The position numbers were made by a program, and so were the translations under genes. This document shows, piece by piece, positions 43,260 through 51,590 of a stretch of DNA of 64,000 bases; the first letter of the stretch is position 1; each line of letters begins with the position of its first letter. Under the pieces are notes generated by a model, which worked only from the letters and a program-made list of their open reading frames with translations, searched no databases and was not told the origin of the DNA. Origin of the DNA: Puniceibacterium sp. IMCC21224 (lineage in GTDB: Bacteria; Pseudomonadota; Alphaproteobacteria; Rhodobacterales; Rhodobacteraceae); assembly GCF_001038505.1 (NCBI RefSeq), contig NZ_LDPY01000001.1, forward strand, positions 1,674,001 to 1,738,000, read 5' to 3'.

Positions 43260-43718
43260 ATGAGGTTTACCAGCCATATGGCGGCGGCGCTGAGTGAAGC
43301 GCGCGCAGCAGGCACCCGTGGCGAGGTGCCGGTGGGTGCCGTGATCGTCGCCCCGTCGGGCGCTGTCGTCGCGCAGGCCGGCAACCGCACGCGCGAGCTG
43401 AACGATCCCACGGCCCATGCCGAGGTGCTGGCGGTCCGCGCGGCCTGTGCCGCGCTTGGGTCCGAACGGCTGCCGGGGCATGATCTGTATGTGACGCTTG
43501 AACCTTGTCCGATGTGCGCGGCGGCGCTGTCCTTTGCCCGGATTCGGCGGCTTTATTACGGCGCGGCCGATCCAAAATCGGGTGGGGTGGCGCAGGGCGC
43601 GCGGATCTTTGCCCAGCCGCAATGCCATCATGTGCCCGAAATCTATGACGGCATTGATGCAGCACCGTCTGAGGCGCTGTTGCGCCAGTTTTTTCAGGCG
43701 CGCCGCGATCATGTCTGA
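43260..43718 (+). CDS. tadA: tRNA-specific adenosine deaminase
   Basis: Converts A34 to inosine in tRNA-Arg(ACG), an essential wobble modification. 152 residues, standard length. The zinc site is H53 and E55 in TAHAEV plus C83 and C86 in [11 protein letters not shown]. The N-terminus ([20 protein letters not shown]) and the PVGAVIV strand fit TadA. The stop overlaps the start of the next pseudouridine synthase by eight bases. Confidence 0.94.
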   Translation: MRFTSHMAAALSEARAAGTRGEVPVGAVIVAPSGAVVAQAGNRTRELNDPTAHAEVLAVRAACAALGSERLPGHDLYVTLEPCPMCAAALSFARIRRLYYGAADPKSGGVAQGARIFAQPQCHHVPEIYDGIDAAPSEALLRQFFQARRDHV

Positions 43719-44310
43719 GCGCCGCGCAAAAGCAGCGACAAGCGGCAAACCCCGTGTGCTGCTGCTGAACAAACCCTATGGTGTGCTGTCACAATTCACT
43801 GACAAGGGCACCGAAGGGTCTGCGCGTGCCACGCTGTCGGATTATGTCAACGTGCCCGGTGTCTATCCCGCTGGTCGGCTCGACCGCGACAGCGAAGGGC
43901 TTTTGGTGCTGACGGATGACGGTGCGCTTCAGGCCCGGATCAGCAATCCACGTTTCAAGCTGACCAAAACCTATCTGGTCCAGGTCGAAGGCGAACCCGA
44001 CGTGACCCAGATCGAGGCGCTGCGCCGTGGTGTGACGCTGAAAGACGGCCCAACCCGACCCGCCAAGGCCGAGGAGATCGCCGCGCCTGATCTGTGGCCG
44101 CGCGACCCGCCGGTCCGATTCCGCAAATCGGTGCCGGATCGGTGGCTGCGCCTGACGATTTCCGAGGGGCGCAACCGCCAAGTGCGCCGGATGACAGCGC
44201 ATGTGGGGTTGCCCTGCCTGCGGCTGATCCGTTGGTCAGTCGGGGGCTGGTCGCTGGACAACGTAGCGCCGGGGCACTGGATCGAAGCCACGCCCGACGG
44301 CGCGACCTGA
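43711..44310 (+). CDS. Pseudouridine synthase, RluE/RsuA family without S4 domain
   Basis: 199 residues. No S4 domain; the protein begins with a basic tail and goes straight to [18 protein letters not shown], the RluE pattern. The catalytic aspartate is D58 in [18 protein letters not shown], and [17 protein letters not shown] closes the core. Most likely it modifies U2457 of 23S rRNA as E. coli RluE does. The ATG at 43711 lies inside the end of tadA; the longer open frame overlaps tadA entirely and is rejected. Confidence 0.9.
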   Translation: MSERRAKAATSGKPRVLLLNKPYGVLSQFTDKGTEGSARATLSDYVNVPGVYPAGRLDRDSEGLLVLTDDGALQARISNPRFKLTKTYLVQVEGEPDVTQIEALRRGVTLKDGPTRPAKAEEIAAPDLWPRDPPVRFRKSVPDRWLRLTISEGRNRQVRRMTAHVGLPCLRLIRWSVGGWSLDNVAPGHWIEATPDGAT

Positions 44311-44355
44311 CTTAACGCGCGTGCGAAATTTTGAACGCTGGTTTTGCGCGCAGGC

Positions 44356-45249
44356 TCAGACCCACTTGGCCATTGGTGGCAGGCTCATCAGGACGGCATT
44401 GGCATCGTGGCCAGTTTCCAGCCCGAATTTGGTGCCACGATCGTAAACCAGATTGTATTCAGCATAGAGGCCCCGGTGGATCAGCTGCGCATCTTTGTCG
44501 GCGTCGGACCAGTCCTGCACCCGGCGCTGTTCGACCAGCGGCACATAGGCGGGCAGAAACGCGCGGCCAACATCCTGAATCAGCGCAAAATCCGCGTCCC
44601 AGTCACCTGTGCAGTGATCATCCAGAAAAATGCCACCGACGCCACGGGCGCGATTGCGGTGGGGGATGTAGAAATACTCGTCGGCCCAGGCGCTGAGCCG
44701 GGGGTATAGCTCGGTGCCGTGGGGGTCCAGATGCGCCTGCTGCACCGCATGGAAATGCGCGGTGTCGTTGGTATATTCGATGCAGGGGTTCAGGTCCGAT
44801 CCGCCGCCAAACCACCAGGCCTGCGGCGTCCAGAACATCCGCGTGTTCATGTGAACCGCCGGGGCATGCGGGTTTTGCATATGCGCCACCAGGCTGATGC
44901 CCGAGGCCCAGAACCGCGGATCGGCCTCCATGCCGGGAATACCCTTGCGGGCGGCCATGGCTGCCTGCGCGCGCGGGGCAAGCGTGCCAAACACGGTTGA
45001 GACGTTGACCCCGACTTTTTCGAACACACGCCCGCCGCGCATCACCGACATCAAACCGCCCCCGGCGTCCGATCCGTCGTCAGACGCGCGCTGCGTCGGC
45101 GTCACTTCGAACCGGCCCGGTGCTGCGTCGGACAACGGTCCGGTGGAATGACCGTCCTCAAGCGCCTCGAACGTGCTGACAATGGTGTCGCGCAAATCGC
45201 GGAACCAGGCTGATGCGCGGGATTTCTGTGTTGCCAATTCGTCGGTCAT
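44356..45249 (-). CDS. hemF: Oxygen-dependent coproporphyrinogen III oxidase
   Basis: Heme-pathway enzyme of 297 residues that oxidatively decarboxylates coproporphyrinogen III. Family blocks: GGGLMSVMRGGRVFEKVGVN, HMNTRMFW, WWFGGGSDLNPCIEY and GVGGIFLDDH, then LVYDRGTKFGLETG and a terminal SLPPMAKWV. The ATG 45249 gives the canonical N-terminus; the longer open frame upstream has no homology. Convergent with the rlu gene (45 bp). Confidence 0.96.
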   Translation of the reverse strand: MTDELATQKSRASAWFRDLRDTIVSTFEALEDGHSTGPLSDAAPGRFEVTPTQRASDDGSDAGGGLMSVMRGGRVFEKVGVNVSTVFGTLAPRAQAAMAARKGIPGMEADPRFWASGISLVAHMQNPHAPAVHMNTRMFWTPQAWWFGGGSDLNPCIEYTNDTAHFHAVQQAHLDPHGTELYPRLSAWADEYFYIPHRNRARGVGGIFLDDHCTGDWDADFALIQDVGRAFLPAYVPLVEQRRVQDWSDADKDAQLIHRGLYAEYNLVYDRGTKFGLETGHDANAVLMSLPPMAKWV

Positions 45250-45362
45250 GACCCTGTCCTGTCTGGTTGCGCGACTCCTAGCCGAGGGCTGGCGCATCCG
45301 ACAATCACGAAACAACGGTTGCGCCGACGCGTCGCAGGGCAGGGCGGCCCGCCCCGTCGGCT

Positions 45363-46163
45363 TTAGTGCGCCGGTGCGGCCACGGAATCGAGGAGTGTGC
45401 GCCCCCCGTCCAGAGTCATGATCTGCCCCGTCATAAAGCCGGCCGCTTCGGAACACAGGAATTGCACTGCTTCTGCCAGTTCGACGGGTGCGGCGATGCG
45501 GCCAAGCGGGGTGTGCGCCTCAATCTCGGCGCGGTATTCGGAATGTTCCTTTAGCGCCCCCTTGAGACTGGCCGACATGACCGACCCAAAGGCCAGCGCA
45601 TTCACTCGGATGCGGTGCGGTGCCAGCGCCAACGCCAGTGATCGCGTCATCTGATCCAGCGCCGCGCAGGACACAGAATAGCCCAGCAAATCGGGATGCG
45701 TGCGCCGCGACGCAATGGACGACAGGTTCACAATCGCACCGACCTGGCCCTCGGGCTGACCTTCGGCCTGTTTTATCATGCGCTTGGACACCACCTGGCT
45801 CAGGCGCAGGGCTGTCATCAGGTTCTGCGTCAGCAGCGCCTCGGTTGATCCATCCTCAAGATCCAAAGCATCCGTCGGCAGGATCTGACGGCTGCCGTTT
45901 ACCAGAATATCTACCCGATCAAACGCATCGAGCGTCGCAGACAGCAGGTTCGCCAGCGTCAGCCGTTCCCGCAAATCGCCTGCGAAATAGCGCATTGTGC
46001 TTTCTTCGGGCGTTTCGCCCAGTTCCTTGGCCAGTCGCGCCTCGTCCATATCGGCGAACATGACGTTGGCACCCTTTTGGGCAAAGTGGCGCGCAATGGC
46101 GAGACCGACGCCATTGGCAGCACCTGTGACGATGGCAGTCTTGCCGTCGAGGGAATAGGACAT
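45363..46163 (-). CDS. SDR-family protein lacking the catalytic lysine
   Basis: 266 residues with a Rossmann fold: TGAANGVG at 13-20 for NAD(P) binding, and the conserved serine in NLSSIAS. The YxxxK motif reads Y162-S-V-S-C166, so the catalytic lysine is a cysteine, and the usual NNAG is VNGS (88-91). The C-terminus AGFMTGQIMTLDGGRTLLD is normal for SDRs. The protein may be inactive as a dehydrogenase, bind a cofactor as a regulator, or use another proton relay. No coupled neighbour is evident: hemF follows after 113 bp. Confidence 0.88.
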   Translation of the reverse strand: MSYSLDGKTAIVTGAANGVGLAIARHFAQKGANVMFADMDEARLAKELGETPEESTMRYFAGDLRERLTLANLLSATLDAFDRVDILVNGSRQILPTDALDLEDGSTEALLTQNLMTALRLSQVVSKRMIKQAEGQPEGQVGAIVNLSSIASRRTHPDLLGYSVSCAALDQMTRSLALALAPHRIRVNALAFGSVMSASLKGALKEHSEYRAEIEAHTPLGRIAAPVELAEAVQFLCSEAAGFMTGQIMTLDGGRTLLDSVAAPAH

Positions 46164-46216
46164 GAACGAGGCCTTTGGCTGTTGCAGAGTGCGCGCAAGA
46201 GCGACCCTAGCCCGGA

Positions 46217-47209
46217 TCAGCGCCGGGTGCGAGCGGGGCGTTGCGCATGCAGGATCTTGAAACGTGAATCGCCGCCAACCTCAGTCACTTGCGCAAAGAT
46301 CGAGCTAAGGGCGGATTCGTAGGGCAGGTGCCGATTCGCGACCATCCACAGACTGCCCGAGGGTTTCATCGCCCGTGCAGCCGCCGCGATAAAAGCCTGA
46401 CCCAGACCGGGATCGGCCTTGCGTGACACATGGAATGGCGGGTTCATCACCACGCTGTCCACGAGTTCGCGCGACAGCCAGCGGGTGGCATCCTCCCAAT
46501 AGAAATGTGCGCGCGGGTCGGTGACATTGGCGCGGGCACAGGTCAGTGCGGTGTGATCCGCCTCGACGACATGCAGGGTGGTGACCTCGGGTCTGCTCAG
46601 GATCTGCGCCGAGAGATAGCCCCAGCCCGCCCCCAGATCGGCCACCCCAGACCCCAGCCGTGCGGGCAGGGTCGCCGCCAGCAGGGCCGAGGCCGGGTCT
46701 ATGTCATCGGCAGAGAACACGCCGGGCGCGGTCAGATAGCCCGCCGCATTTGTGGTTATTCCCGCACTGGTCCAGTCCGCAAACGCCGGGCTGCTGGCAA
46801 ACCAGAACGCCTTTCCGTGGGCCTTGGAAATATGGCCATCCACCGGCACGCGTGCGCGGATATGCCTGAGCATGGAGTCGACGCCATCCGTTTTTTGTCC
46901 ATCGACCAGCACGGGGCCATCGGGTGCGGCGGCGCAGGCAGCGGCAATCTGCGCCTGACTCAGTTCGCGCACCCGTGGCAGGAATACGATTGCAGCTGCA
47001 TATAGCCCGTCCGGCGCGGTCACACAGTCAAATCCGCGGGCCGCAAGCGCATCCGCATCCGAGCGAAAGGATTGAATCACCTGACAGCGGTCTAACGGCA
47101 GATCCGACAGATCCGTATCGGCGGGTGGTTCAAACAGCGCGATTTTTCCCGTTGCGGGCAGTATCAACCCATCCGGGCCAAGTGCTGTGTTCAATCTGGA
47201 TGAAGCCAT
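46217..47209 (-). CDS. Class I SAM methyltransferase, RsmC/RlmG-like
   Basis: 330 residues in two domains as in RsmC: an N-terminal degenerate methyltransferase fold (about 1-160) and a C-terminal catalytic fold with the SAM loop ADLGAGWGYLSAQI near 190, the acidic VVEADHTAL and the MNPPFH motif near 255, which marks N2-guanine methylation of rRNA. Likely target: 16S G1207. KAFWFASSPAFADWTSAG between the domains matches the family. It precedes clpS on the opposite side of a 27-bp gap, both on the minus strand with clpS upstream. Confidence 0.87.
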   Translation of the reverse strand: MASSRLNTALGPDGLILPATGKIALFEPPADTDLSDLPLDRCQVIQSFRSDADALAARGFDCVTAPDGLYAAAIVFLPRVRELSQAQIAAACAAAPDGPVLVDGQKTDGVDSMLRHIRARVPVDGHISKAHGKAFWFASSPAFADWTSAGITTNAAGYLTAPGVFSADDIDPASALLAATLPARLGSGVADLGAGWGYLSAQILSRPEVTTLHVVEADHTALTCARANVTDPRAHFYWEDATRWLSRELVDSVVMNPPFHVSRKADPGLGQAFIAAAARAMKPSGSLWMVANRHLPYESALSSIFAQVTEVGGDSRFKILHAQRPARTRR

Positions 47210-47236
47210 GTCAGAGCGTCCGCACGTGGGGGCGGA

Positions 47237-47596
47237 TCATTCCTTTTCCATGGTGCATTGCAGCGGATGCTGATGCCTGCGGGCGAAATCCATCACTTGT
47301 CCTACCTTGGTCTCGGCGATCTCGTGGCTGTAGACACCTACCACGGCGACCCCCTTTTTATGCACCGTCAGCATGATCTCGAACGCCTGAGCGTGAGTCT
47401 TGCCAAAGAATCGCTCCAATACGTGCACGACAAACTCCATCGGAGTGTAATCATCGTTCAGCAACATTACCTTATACAGTGGCGGGCGCTTGGTTTTTGG
47501 TTTGGAATCAACCACAACGCCCACATCTTCCGCGTCGCCGGGCGGTTTGGCTGCGCCGGTGGTCTGTTGGGTCAGGACGGAAACGCCAGAGCTCAT
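47237..47596 (-). CDS. clpS: ClpS adaptor protein
   Basis: 119 residues. Delivers N-degron substrates to the ClpAP protease. The core is [25 protein letters not shown], with the N-end-rule pocket residues N, D and D/Y, and [19 protein letters not shown]. The first 35 residues are a flexible extension. A TATAAA on the minus strand (47603-47608) lies only 6 bases before the ATG, so the mRNA could be leaderless, although no good -35 is visible. Divergent from a HAD phosphatase gene. Confidence 0.95.
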   Translation of the reverse strand: MSSGVSVLTQQTTGAAKPPGDAEDVGVVVDSKPKTKRPPLYKVMLLNDDYTPMEFVVHVLERFFGKTHAQAFEIMLTVHKKGVAVVGVYSHEIAETKVGQVMDFARRHQHPLQCTMEKE

Positions 47597-47614
47597 ATCG
47601 GGTTTATACGCTTT

Positions 47615-47642
47615 TTGATTGCGGCATGGGAGGGTGTATATA
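47615..47642 (+). promoter_or_regulatory. Predicted sigma-70 promoter of the HAD phosphatase gene
   Basis: TTGATT and TATATA separated by 16 bp, about 48 bp before the ATG at 47691. AT-rich against a GC-rich background. Confidence 0.45.
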
Positions 47643-47690
47643 GCCACTGATCCCAAGGTGAAAAGGGGCGGGTTGCCGCCAGAGGAGCGA

Positions 47691-48389
47691 ATGGTGCCGA
47701 ATCTTGAGACAATTGGCCTCGATGCGGATGACACGCTTTGGCACAATGAGCGGTTTTTCAAGCTGACGCAGGAACGATTCGCGGACTTGCTGGCCCAACA
47801 CGGCGACCGCGATCTGCTGGATGCGCGATTACTGGCGGCTGAACGGCGCAATCTGGGCAGCTATGGCTTTGGGGTCAAAGGTTTTGTTCTGTCGATGATC
47901 GAAACCGCGGTCGAGGTCAGCGGCGGCACGGTGCCCGGCCCGGTTCTGAGCGAGCTTCTTGCAATGGGACGCGAGATGCTGGCGCATCCGATCGATTTGT
48001 TTCCGCATGTTAAGGAAACCGTCGCGGGGTTGGCATCGAGCCACCACCTCATTTTGATCACGAAAGGCGATCTGCTGCATCAGGAACGTAAACTGGCACA
48101 ATCAGGGTTAGGCGACTTTTTCGCCAGGGTCGAGATCGTGTCGGACAAACGGCCGCAGACTTACGCGCGGATCTTTGGCGGCACCAGCGGGGGCGCAGAG
48201 CGGGCGATGATGGTTGGCAACTCGATGAAGTCGGATGTGGTTCCCGCAATCGACGCCGGAAGCTGGGGAGTCTTTGTTCCGCATGACTTGGCGTGGGACT
48301 TGGAGCATGCCGATGCGCCCGAGGACAGGAGATTCCGGGCGATTCCCGATTTAGGTGGATTGCCAGACCTCGTGGCCGAAATCGGATGA
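47691..48389 (+). CDS. HAD-superfamily phosphatase
   Basis: 232 residues. Motif I is [10 protein letters not shown] (nucleophile D11, second D13), motif II is LITKGD (Thr in LILITKGD), motif III the lysine in SDKRPQTY, and motif [21 protein letters not shown] helical cap lies between motifs I and II. The NSMKSD ending is like YjjG and related nucleotide or sugar phosphatases. ATG 47691 has AGGAG four bases before it; the open frame begins 72 bases earlier without homology. Substrate unknown. Confidence 0.87.
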   Translation: MVPNLETIGLDADDTLWHNERFFKLTQERFADLLAQHGDRDLLDARLLAAERRNLGSYGFGVKGFVLSMIETAVEVSGGTVPGPVLSELLAMGREMLAHPIDLFPHVKETVAGLASSHHLILITKGDLLHQERKLAQSGLGDFFARVEIVSDKRPQTYARIFGGTSGGAERAMMVGNSMKSDVVPAIDAGSWGVFVPHDLAWDLEHADAPEDRRFRAIPDLGGLPDLVAEIG

Positions 48390-48625
48390 AATGGGTCGCG
48401 AGTAGCCACGCTTGCCAGGATCTGCCTTATTCTTGCCACAATAGCCGGTGTTGCGTGTGCAGCATTTCTTTCCGCTAGATGTTGTTTTTCGGCGAATCGA
48501 AAAACTGAAAAACCGAGTGTTCAAGAGGGTTTATCGAACACAGTTCGTGTGCTACGCTGGAATCAATCAAGCAGAAAATAAGCCCACCGAAAAATCGGGG
48601 GCACGAGGCAGAAGGCAGTAGAATC

Positions 48626-49510
48626 GTGACGGGACGGCGTTCAAAGCCGGGCCTATTTGGCCTGTATTTCATGACATTTCTCTGGTTGGCGGTGCTGATC
48701 CCGCTGAGTGCGCGAGCGGCGCCCTATGCGGCAATCGTGATGGACGCGCGCAGCGGCGAGGTTCTGCACTCAGAAAACGCCGACACGCGCCTGCATCCGG
48801 CCTCGCTGACTAAGATGATGACACTGTACATCGCGTTTGAGGCGATTGAGCACGGAGAGCTGTCGCTGGATACCGATATCAAGGTGTCGCGGAACGCTTC
48901 GTCTGAACCGCCGTCGAAACTGGGGCTGCGCACCGGGCAGACCATCAAACTGCGCTATCTGATTCGCGCTGCAGCAGTAAAATCGGCAAACGATGCAGCC
49001 ACTGCGATTGGTGAAGCGATCTCGGGCTCGGAAGCAGCCTTTGCGCGGCGGATGAACCGCACGGCTAAATCGCTGGGCATGACACGTACCACATTCAAGA
49101 ATGCAAATGGCCTGACCGAAAGCGGTCACCTGTCGACCGCCCGCGACATGTCCATCCTTGGCCGACACGTGTTGTATGACTATCCGCAATATTACAACCT
49201 ATTCTCGCGCCGCACCGCGGATGCGGGGATGAAGGCCGTGAACAACACCAATACGCGCTTGCTGAATGCCTACAAGGGCGCGGACGGGATCAAAACGGGG
49301 TACACCAATGCTGCGGGTTTCAACCTCGTCGCGTCAGCCGAGCGAGGGCCGGAGCGGGTGATCGCCACGGTGTTCGGGGGCAAGTCGACCGCGTCCCGCA
49401 ATGCCAAAGTGGCTGAACTGCTGGACCTTGGTTTCAAAAAGGCACCGACCCGGATGGCGCTGCGCGCGCCGGGCCGTCCTGCCTATCAGGGGCGGGGGAT
49501 GTCGATGTGA
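48626..49510 (+). CDS. dacA: D-alanyl-D-alanine carboxypeptidase (PBP5/6 family), catalytic part
   Basis: Periplasmic serine DD-peptidase trimming peptidoglycan pentapeptides. Signal peptide 1-32 (to ARA), S60-L-T-K63 nucleophile box, S120-A-N122, and K223-T-G225 are all present; the penicillin-binding fold ends near residue 275. The start is GTG 48626, directly after a GAATC. The frame stops at 49508 after a G5 run (49494-49498), but one more G would continue it into the C-terminal linker and SPOR domain encoded next in shifted frames. Related Rhodobacterales enzymes, as I recall, are about 500 residues with a SPOR tail, so this gene is probably interrupted or mis-sequenced. Confidence 0.9.
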   Translation: MTGRRSKPGLFGLYFMTFLWLAVLIPLSARAAPYAAIVMDARSGEVLHSENADTRLHPASLTKMMTLYIAFEAIEHGELSLDTDIKVSRNASSEPPSKLGLRTGQTIKLRYLIRAAAVKSANDAATAIGEAISGSEAAFARRMNRTAKSLGMTRTTFKNANGLTESGHLSTARDMSILGRHVLYDYPQYYNLFSRRTADAGMKAVNNTNTRLLNAYKGADGIKTGYTNAAGFNLVASAERGPERVIATVFGGKSTASRNAKVAELLDLGFKKAPTRMALRAPGRPAYQGRGMSM

Positions 49511-50132
49511 TGATCGCCGAAAGCAACGATCCGATGCCGGGGACGCGGGCGAAATCCATTCGGGTGGCCTCGGCTGCGGTGTCACGCAGCTTGCGCCCGC
49601 CCCTGGCCCGCCAAGCGGTGGCGCCCGAGCAACCGCCACTTGTGGCCGAAGTTCGCACCGAAATCGACACGGTTCTGGCCGAGATTCAGGACGTGCAGGC
49701 AAACCCGGTCGTCGTGGCATTGGCGGTGATGGAAGCCAACGGCGTTGCACCCGATGTTTCGATTAAACCAATGCGCCGCCCCAGTGGGCTGGTCCTGGCC
49801 AGTGCAAGCGCGGTGACAGCCAAAGCTCCAGCTCCCGCGACACCAGCGGCGGCCCCCCGCCGGGCGAGGTGGTCGAACGGCTCTCGACGTCGGGTGGACG
49901 GCATTGGGGCATCAATATCGGGCGGTATCCGAGCAAGTATGAGGCTGAAAAGGTTCTGCTGCGCACTGCACTCGCCGAGATGTCGACGCTAGACGGCAGT
50001 TTGCGTAAAGTCGCCAACCGAAAGAACGGATACGACGCCAATTTCATGGGGTTGTCGCGGGACATGGCGGATCTGGCCTGTCGTCGGCTTCAGGCGCGCC
50101 AGGTCACCTGCTTCATGATCGGGCCGAGCTGA
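49510..50132 (+). pseudogene. dacA: Frameshifted C-terminal part of dacA: linker and SPOR domain
   Basis: From 49510 to about 49853 one frame encodes a linker (AKSIRVASAAVSRSLRPP, then a proline/alanine-rich part). At the C6 run 49853-49858 the sensible frame shifts again, and from 49866 another frame encodes VVERLSTSGGRHWGINIGRY and a full SPOR domain to the stop at 50132. SPOR domains bind denuded peptidoglycan at the division site. Adding one G at 49494-49498 and one C at 49853-49858 rebuilds a single protein of about 502 residues. Alternatives: real decay, programmed slippage, or base-calling errors in homopolymers. The TGATG at 49508 would also permit coupled reinitiation. Confidence 0.75.
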
Positions 50133-50211
50133 GCGCAAATCTTTTGACAAAAGATTTGACGAAAAAGTTAGTAAGATGTTTCTAAAAAATCTTCGGCGCG
50201 GTTTGCGCGAG

Positions 50212-51084
50212 TTAGCGCTTCGCCTCTCGCCGTAGCCAGGTTGTGAACGCGTGCAGTGGTTGCCGCTGAACGCCTGTCCCGATGACAATGTGGTAGCCAA
50301 GACCGGGCGGCTCTTCGAACATTTGACGCAGTCGGCCGGCGCGAATATCTTCTTCAACCCAGACCCGCGCCGTGATGGCGATGCCTTGACCGCTGCGTGC
50401 AGCGTCCAGCATCAGGTTGCCGGGCAGGTGCATCATGCCGGTGGGTTTGGCATCTCTGACTCCATTGCGTTCCAGCCAGAGTGTCGCCTCGGACGTGCCG
50501 AGTTCCTGGAGCCAGGGAAAGCGAGTCAGATCCCGTGGGCCCTGAGGAACCAGATCGCCGATCAGCGATGGCGCTGCCACTGCGACGATGGGCGACGCGA
50601 CGAGCAGCTCGGACTGAAGTCCCGGCCAGTCGCCTGCGCCATATCGGATGGCCAGATCAATGCCGCCGGGTGTGGGATTGCATAACTCTGCGCTCGAACT
50701 GATCATGATGTCCGTCTCCACATGCGTGGCGCGAAACCCCGCCAGCCGTGGCATCAGCCAGTTGGCAGCAAAGCTTGGCGTGGTGGTCACATACAACGCG
50801 CGGTTCGCATCCGCGCCAGTTAAAAGCTCGACTGTCTGCATGATGTGGCCAAAGCCGGTTTCAAGCGCCGCCGCCAGCTGAGCCCCTTCGGGGGTTAGCG
50901 TCATGGCGCGGCCAGACCGGTCGAGCAGCCGGATGCCAAGATGCGCCTCAAGCCCGCGCAGTTGCTGGCTGATCGCAGCGTGACTGACGTTGAGCGCGGC
51001 GCCAGCCGTCGTGACTGATCCTGCATCAGCATAGGCTGCAAACGCCCGCAGAGCCGAGAGCGGCGGCAAGGTGTCCCAATTCAT
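50212..51084 (-). CDS. LysR-family regulator (GcvA-like)
   Basis: 290 residues. N-terminal helix-turn-helix at about 9-65: LSALRAFAAYADAGSVTTAG, then LNVSHAAISQQLRGLEAHLG and FxR-like LLDRSGRAMTLTPEG, as in the GcvA group. A periplasmic-binding-like effector domain follows (about 93-285), including SPIVAVAAPSL and IAITARVWVEEDIRAGRL. It is divergent from one or two very small genes, with a perfect dyad of the LysR T-N11-A type overlapping its own start codon, which suggests autoregulation and control of the small genes. The effector is unknown. Confidence 0.93.
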   Translation of the reverse strand: MNWDTLPPLSALRAFAAYADAGSVTTAGAALNVSHAAISQQLRGLEAHLGIRLLDRSGRAMTLTPEGAQLAAALETGFGHIMQTVELLTGADANRALYVTTTPSFAANWLMPRLAGFRATHVETDIMISSSAELCNPTPGGIDLAIRYGAGDWPGLQSELLVASPIVAVAAPSLIGDLVPQGPRDLTRFPWLQELGTSEATLWLERNGVRDAKPTGMMHLPGNLMLDAARSGQGIAITARVWVEEDIRAGRLRQMFEEPPGLGYHIVIGTGVQRQPLHAFTTWLRREAKR

Positions 51085-51104
51085 ATGTAACTCCAGCTTA
51101 CATA
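51084..51104. promoter_or_regulatory. LysR-type operator dyad
   Basis: TATGTAA and TTACATA are perfect inverted repeats separated by 7 bp, and contain T-N11-A (T51088 and A51100). The dyad begins at the last base of the LysR start codon and lies about 80 bp upstream of the small ORF at 51183. Confidence 0.6.
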
Positions 51105-51182
51105 GTATCTATATTCCTGAGTCGCATTCTTCCAATTTTTACGCAATAGGTTATCTATGCTCAGATCATACAGGAGGCACTC

Positions 51183-51335
51183 ATGATAGGAATACTTGCA
51201 AATAGCTTTATGACGGCTACCCGTCAGCAGACGCTGCCCGACCGCCGCAATACCTGGGATGCGCCGCCTGCGTGGCGCGAAGGACCGTCGGCCGTGACAC
51301 GGCGCGACACCGATAGAGACCGGGCAGATGATTGA
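51183..51335 (+). CDS. 50-residue protein divergent from the LysR gene
   Basis: ATG with a very strong ribosome site (AGGAGG 5-6 bases upstream). The product starts MIGILANSFMTATRQQ, then NTWDAPPAWREGPSAV and a charged end TRRDTDRDRADD. It has no clear membrane helix or known family. The small size, the operator in front and the terminator at 51485 support a real gene controlled by the LysR protein. Its role is unknown. Confidence 0.6.
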   Translation: MIGILANSFMTATRQQTLPDRRNTWDAPPAWREGPSAVTRRDTDRDRADD

Positions 51336-51474
51336 TCCGGTTGTCTATCAGGCTGACGTTATCGTGCGCCATGGCGCCGGTGCATCGCAACTTGTCCTAT
51401 GGCCATGGCGTGGCGGACGCTGGGCGCATGGAACCCGCCACATCCCGCGCCCACGTTTCCGTAGCGCTCGGTGA
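51328..51474 (+). CDS. Possible second small ORF overlapping the 50-residue gene
   Basis: 48 codons starting ATG inside the end of the previous ORF (8-base overlap ATGATTGA). It encodes MIDPVVYQADVIVRHGAG, then a W- and R-rich end. Coupled translation is possible, but there is no separate ribosome site or recognisable family, and the arginine-rich end looks like translated GC-rich non-coding DNA. Only its position before the terminator supports it. Confidence 0.3.
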   Translation: MIDPVVYQADVIVRHGAGASQLVLWPWRGGRWAHGTRHIPRPRFRSAR

Positions 51475-51484
51475 ACAAAACATA

Positions 51485-51521
51485 TTCCGGCGACAGACCT
51501 TTCAACGTCGCCGGAACTTTT
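51485..51521 (+). terminator. Intrinsic terminator after the small ORFs
   Basis: A perfect 10-bp stem (TTCCGGCGAC with GTCGCCGGAA), a 12-nt loop, then CTTTT. It lies between the small ORFs and the convergent fnrL stop at 51591 and may serve both strands. Confidence 0.8.
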
Positions 51522-51590
51522 CAGAAGAGAATAAGTCAAACGGAAAACAGCGTGCTGGCGCGATCATTCAGCGCTCCGTTTATGCCCTTT

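Noticed and set aside
46217..47209. Annotating the methyltransferase as a generic N6-adenine DNA methylase because of NPPF
   Set aside because: The two-domain layout and the NPPFH context match RsmC/RlmG; there is no restriction enzyme or target-recognition domain nearby.
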